Source: CALMJB01 sp963977945
GTDB lineage: Bacteria; Actinomycetota; Actinomycetes; Nanopelagicales; Nanopelagicaceae
Direction: 5' to 3'
DNA: 5,745 nucleotides
NCBI GenBank assembly: GCA_963977945.1
Contig: CAXBQO010000071.1
Location: 1 to 5,745 of the forward strand
Shown: positions 4,798-5,745 of the stretch, piece by piece
Layout: every line of letters starts with the position of its first letter
How positions within the stretch are numbered: position 1 is the first letter of the stretch
Notes under the pieces: generated by a model
The model's database searches: none
Seen by the model: the letters and a program-made list of their open reading frames with translations, nothing else
What the model was told of the DNA's origin: nothing
Program-made: the position numbers and the translations under genes

Positions 4798-5745
4798 GTT
4801 ACCGACAAAAGTAAGAATTATGTTGGTAGGGATTTTGTTCTCTGCAATTGGAAACGGTTTAGTTTTGCCGTATATGTTTTTATTTGTTCACAACATTTTA
4901 GGTTTTTCCACCTTAACCGCTGGAGTTTTACTAAGTTATGGCGCGCTTTCAGCACTGGTGGTCTCACCTATTTGGGGTTCGTTGGTAGATCGATATGGCG
5001 CAAGACCGGTTTTAATGTTTTCTTTGGTCGTTTCGGCAATTAGTTATGCATCTTTAAGTTTAGTAAGTACCTTGTTTCAACTATTTTTTGTATTCACTTT
5101 TTGCTGTATTGGTCAATCTGGAATGTGGCCAGCGCAAGGGGCTATTAACACTTTCTTAACTCCAGAACATCTGCGAGAACGAATTTATGGCGCCCAGTTT
5201 GCAGTTCTTAATTTAGGAATAGGAATCGGTGGCTTACTTTCATCAACTTGGGTAAAACTAGATAACGCTAGAACTTTTGAAATACTTTTTATTGGCGATG
5301 GCATCTCTTATCTACTTTATTTATCTGCCGTTATCTTTCTAGGTAAAGTAGAAAACAAATCTATTGGCGCACTTGATTCTAAACCCAGTGAAGATTCTGG
5401 CTGGTCAACAGTTTTGGCTGACCGAATTTTTAGAAAAGTTTGGCTGATTTCATTGTTTGCAATTTTTTGTGGGTACGCGCAATTAGAGGTTGGTTTTGCA
5501 GCTTTTTCAACTAGTGAAGCAGGTCTGCAACCAAGAGATTTAGCATGGGCATTTGCAGCTAACACATTTTTAATTGCTACCTGCCAACTTTGGGTAACAA
5601 AAAAACTAATCAACTACTCAAGAAAATTTGCAATATCAGCTGCAGTTTTATTTTGGGCTTTGGCTTGGGCAGCCCTCGCGCTTAGCGGAATAAAATTTAT
5701 TTCTCCGTTATTTTGGGCGATCGCATGTCAATTTATTTTTGGAAT
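4784..5745 (+). CDS. MFS transporter (5' part, truncated by window end)
   Basis: An open frame of 320 codons plus two bases runs to the window edge with no stop. It encodes a major facilitator superfamily permease, a secondary transporter of the inner membrane. The start chosen is TTG, giving MSENRLPTKVRI, a short charged cytoplasmic tail before helix 1; it overlaps the racemase gene by 14 nt and is preceded by AAGGAGA. The alternative ATG at 4820 is in frame but would remove this tail. Helices 1-6 occupy about residues 12-187. The MFS signature between helices 2 and 3 is GSLVDRYGARPVLM (65-78), with the conserved D69 and R70. Helix 5 has a glycine-rich NLGIGIGGLL without the GP of classical drug antiporters. 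A polar central loop (about 188-220) precedes helices 7 onward. Context in the acyltransferase-racemase operon suggests uptake or export of an amino acid derivative, but sequence does not show the substrate. Roughly 80-100 residues are probably missing. Confidence 0.88.
   Translation, partial: MSENRLPTKVRIMLVGILFSAIGNGLVLPYMFLFVHNILGFSTLTAGVLLSYGALSALVVSPIWGSLVDRYGARPVLMFSLVVSAISYASLSLVSTLFQLFFVFTFCCIGQSGMWPAQGAINTFLTPEHLRERIYGAQFAVLNLGIGIGGLLSSTWVKLDNARTFEILFIGDGISYLLYLSAVIFLGKVENKSIGALDSKPSEDSGWSTVLADRIFRKVWLISLFAIFCGYAQLEVGFAAFSTSEAGLQPRDLAWAFAANTFLIATCQLWVTKKLINYSRKFAISAAVLFWALAWAALALSGIKFISPLFWAIACQFIFG

Noticed and set aside
4820..4822. ATG 4820 as the MFS start
   Set aside because: It is in frame but lacks a ribosome binding site and would remove the charged N-terminal tail; TTG 4784 has AAGGAGA just upstream.
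5317..5613. A 98-residue minus-strand open frame
   Set aside because: It lies wholly antisense to the MFS transporter frame, has no recognisable motif, and reads as a shadow.

Overview
The window looks like chromosome of a low-GC (roughly 38-40% by eye), gene-dense actinobacterium, possibly a streamlined planktonic lineage such as the acI/Nanopelagicales group. The reasons are an FprA-type (adrenodoxin-reductase-like) ferredoxin-NADP+ reductase C-terminus, GTG/TTG starts, ATGA-overlapping genes, 2-60 bp intergenic gaps, and apparent leaderless promoters with a TANNNT box 6-7 nt before the start codon. The taxonomic call is inference.

Layout. (1) Bases 1-272 (+) hold the last ~89 codons of the ferredoxin-NADP+ reductase gene. 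(2) 299-371 (+) is a complete tRNA-Arg(ACG) with a plausible promoter partly inside the preceding gene. (3) 378-2943 (-) is a three-gene ABC-2 exporter operon. It is transcribed from right to left in the order ATPase, permease, permease, and converges on the tRNA with only 6 bp between them. (4) 2944-3001 is a 58-bp divergent intergenic region with a -10 element for each direction and a perfect 10-bp inverted repeat. (5) 3002 to the end (+) is a second operon: a COG3375-type GNAT acyltransferase, an enolase-superfamily enzyme of the NSAR/OSBS (MenC-like) subfamily with all catalytic residues, and an MFS transporter that starts at TTG 4784 and runs off the window.

How the genes may work together. 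A GNAT acyltransferase translationally coupled to an N-succinylamino acid racemase/OSBS resembles the characterised pathway in which D-amino acids are N-succinylated, racemised, and hydrolysed to L-amino acids. Only the first two steps are visible, and the third gene here is a transporter rather than the deacylase. The alternative is that the enolase-superfamily gene is the organism's menaquinone MenC. The divergent ABC exporter is of the DrrA/NodI type with two paralogous membrane subunits, and its substrate cannot be told from sequence. Nothing in the window is obviously mobile, and there is no CRISPR array. The most unusual points are the paired leaderless promoters around a palindrome, the NSAR module, and the altered CoA-loop glycine in the GNAT.
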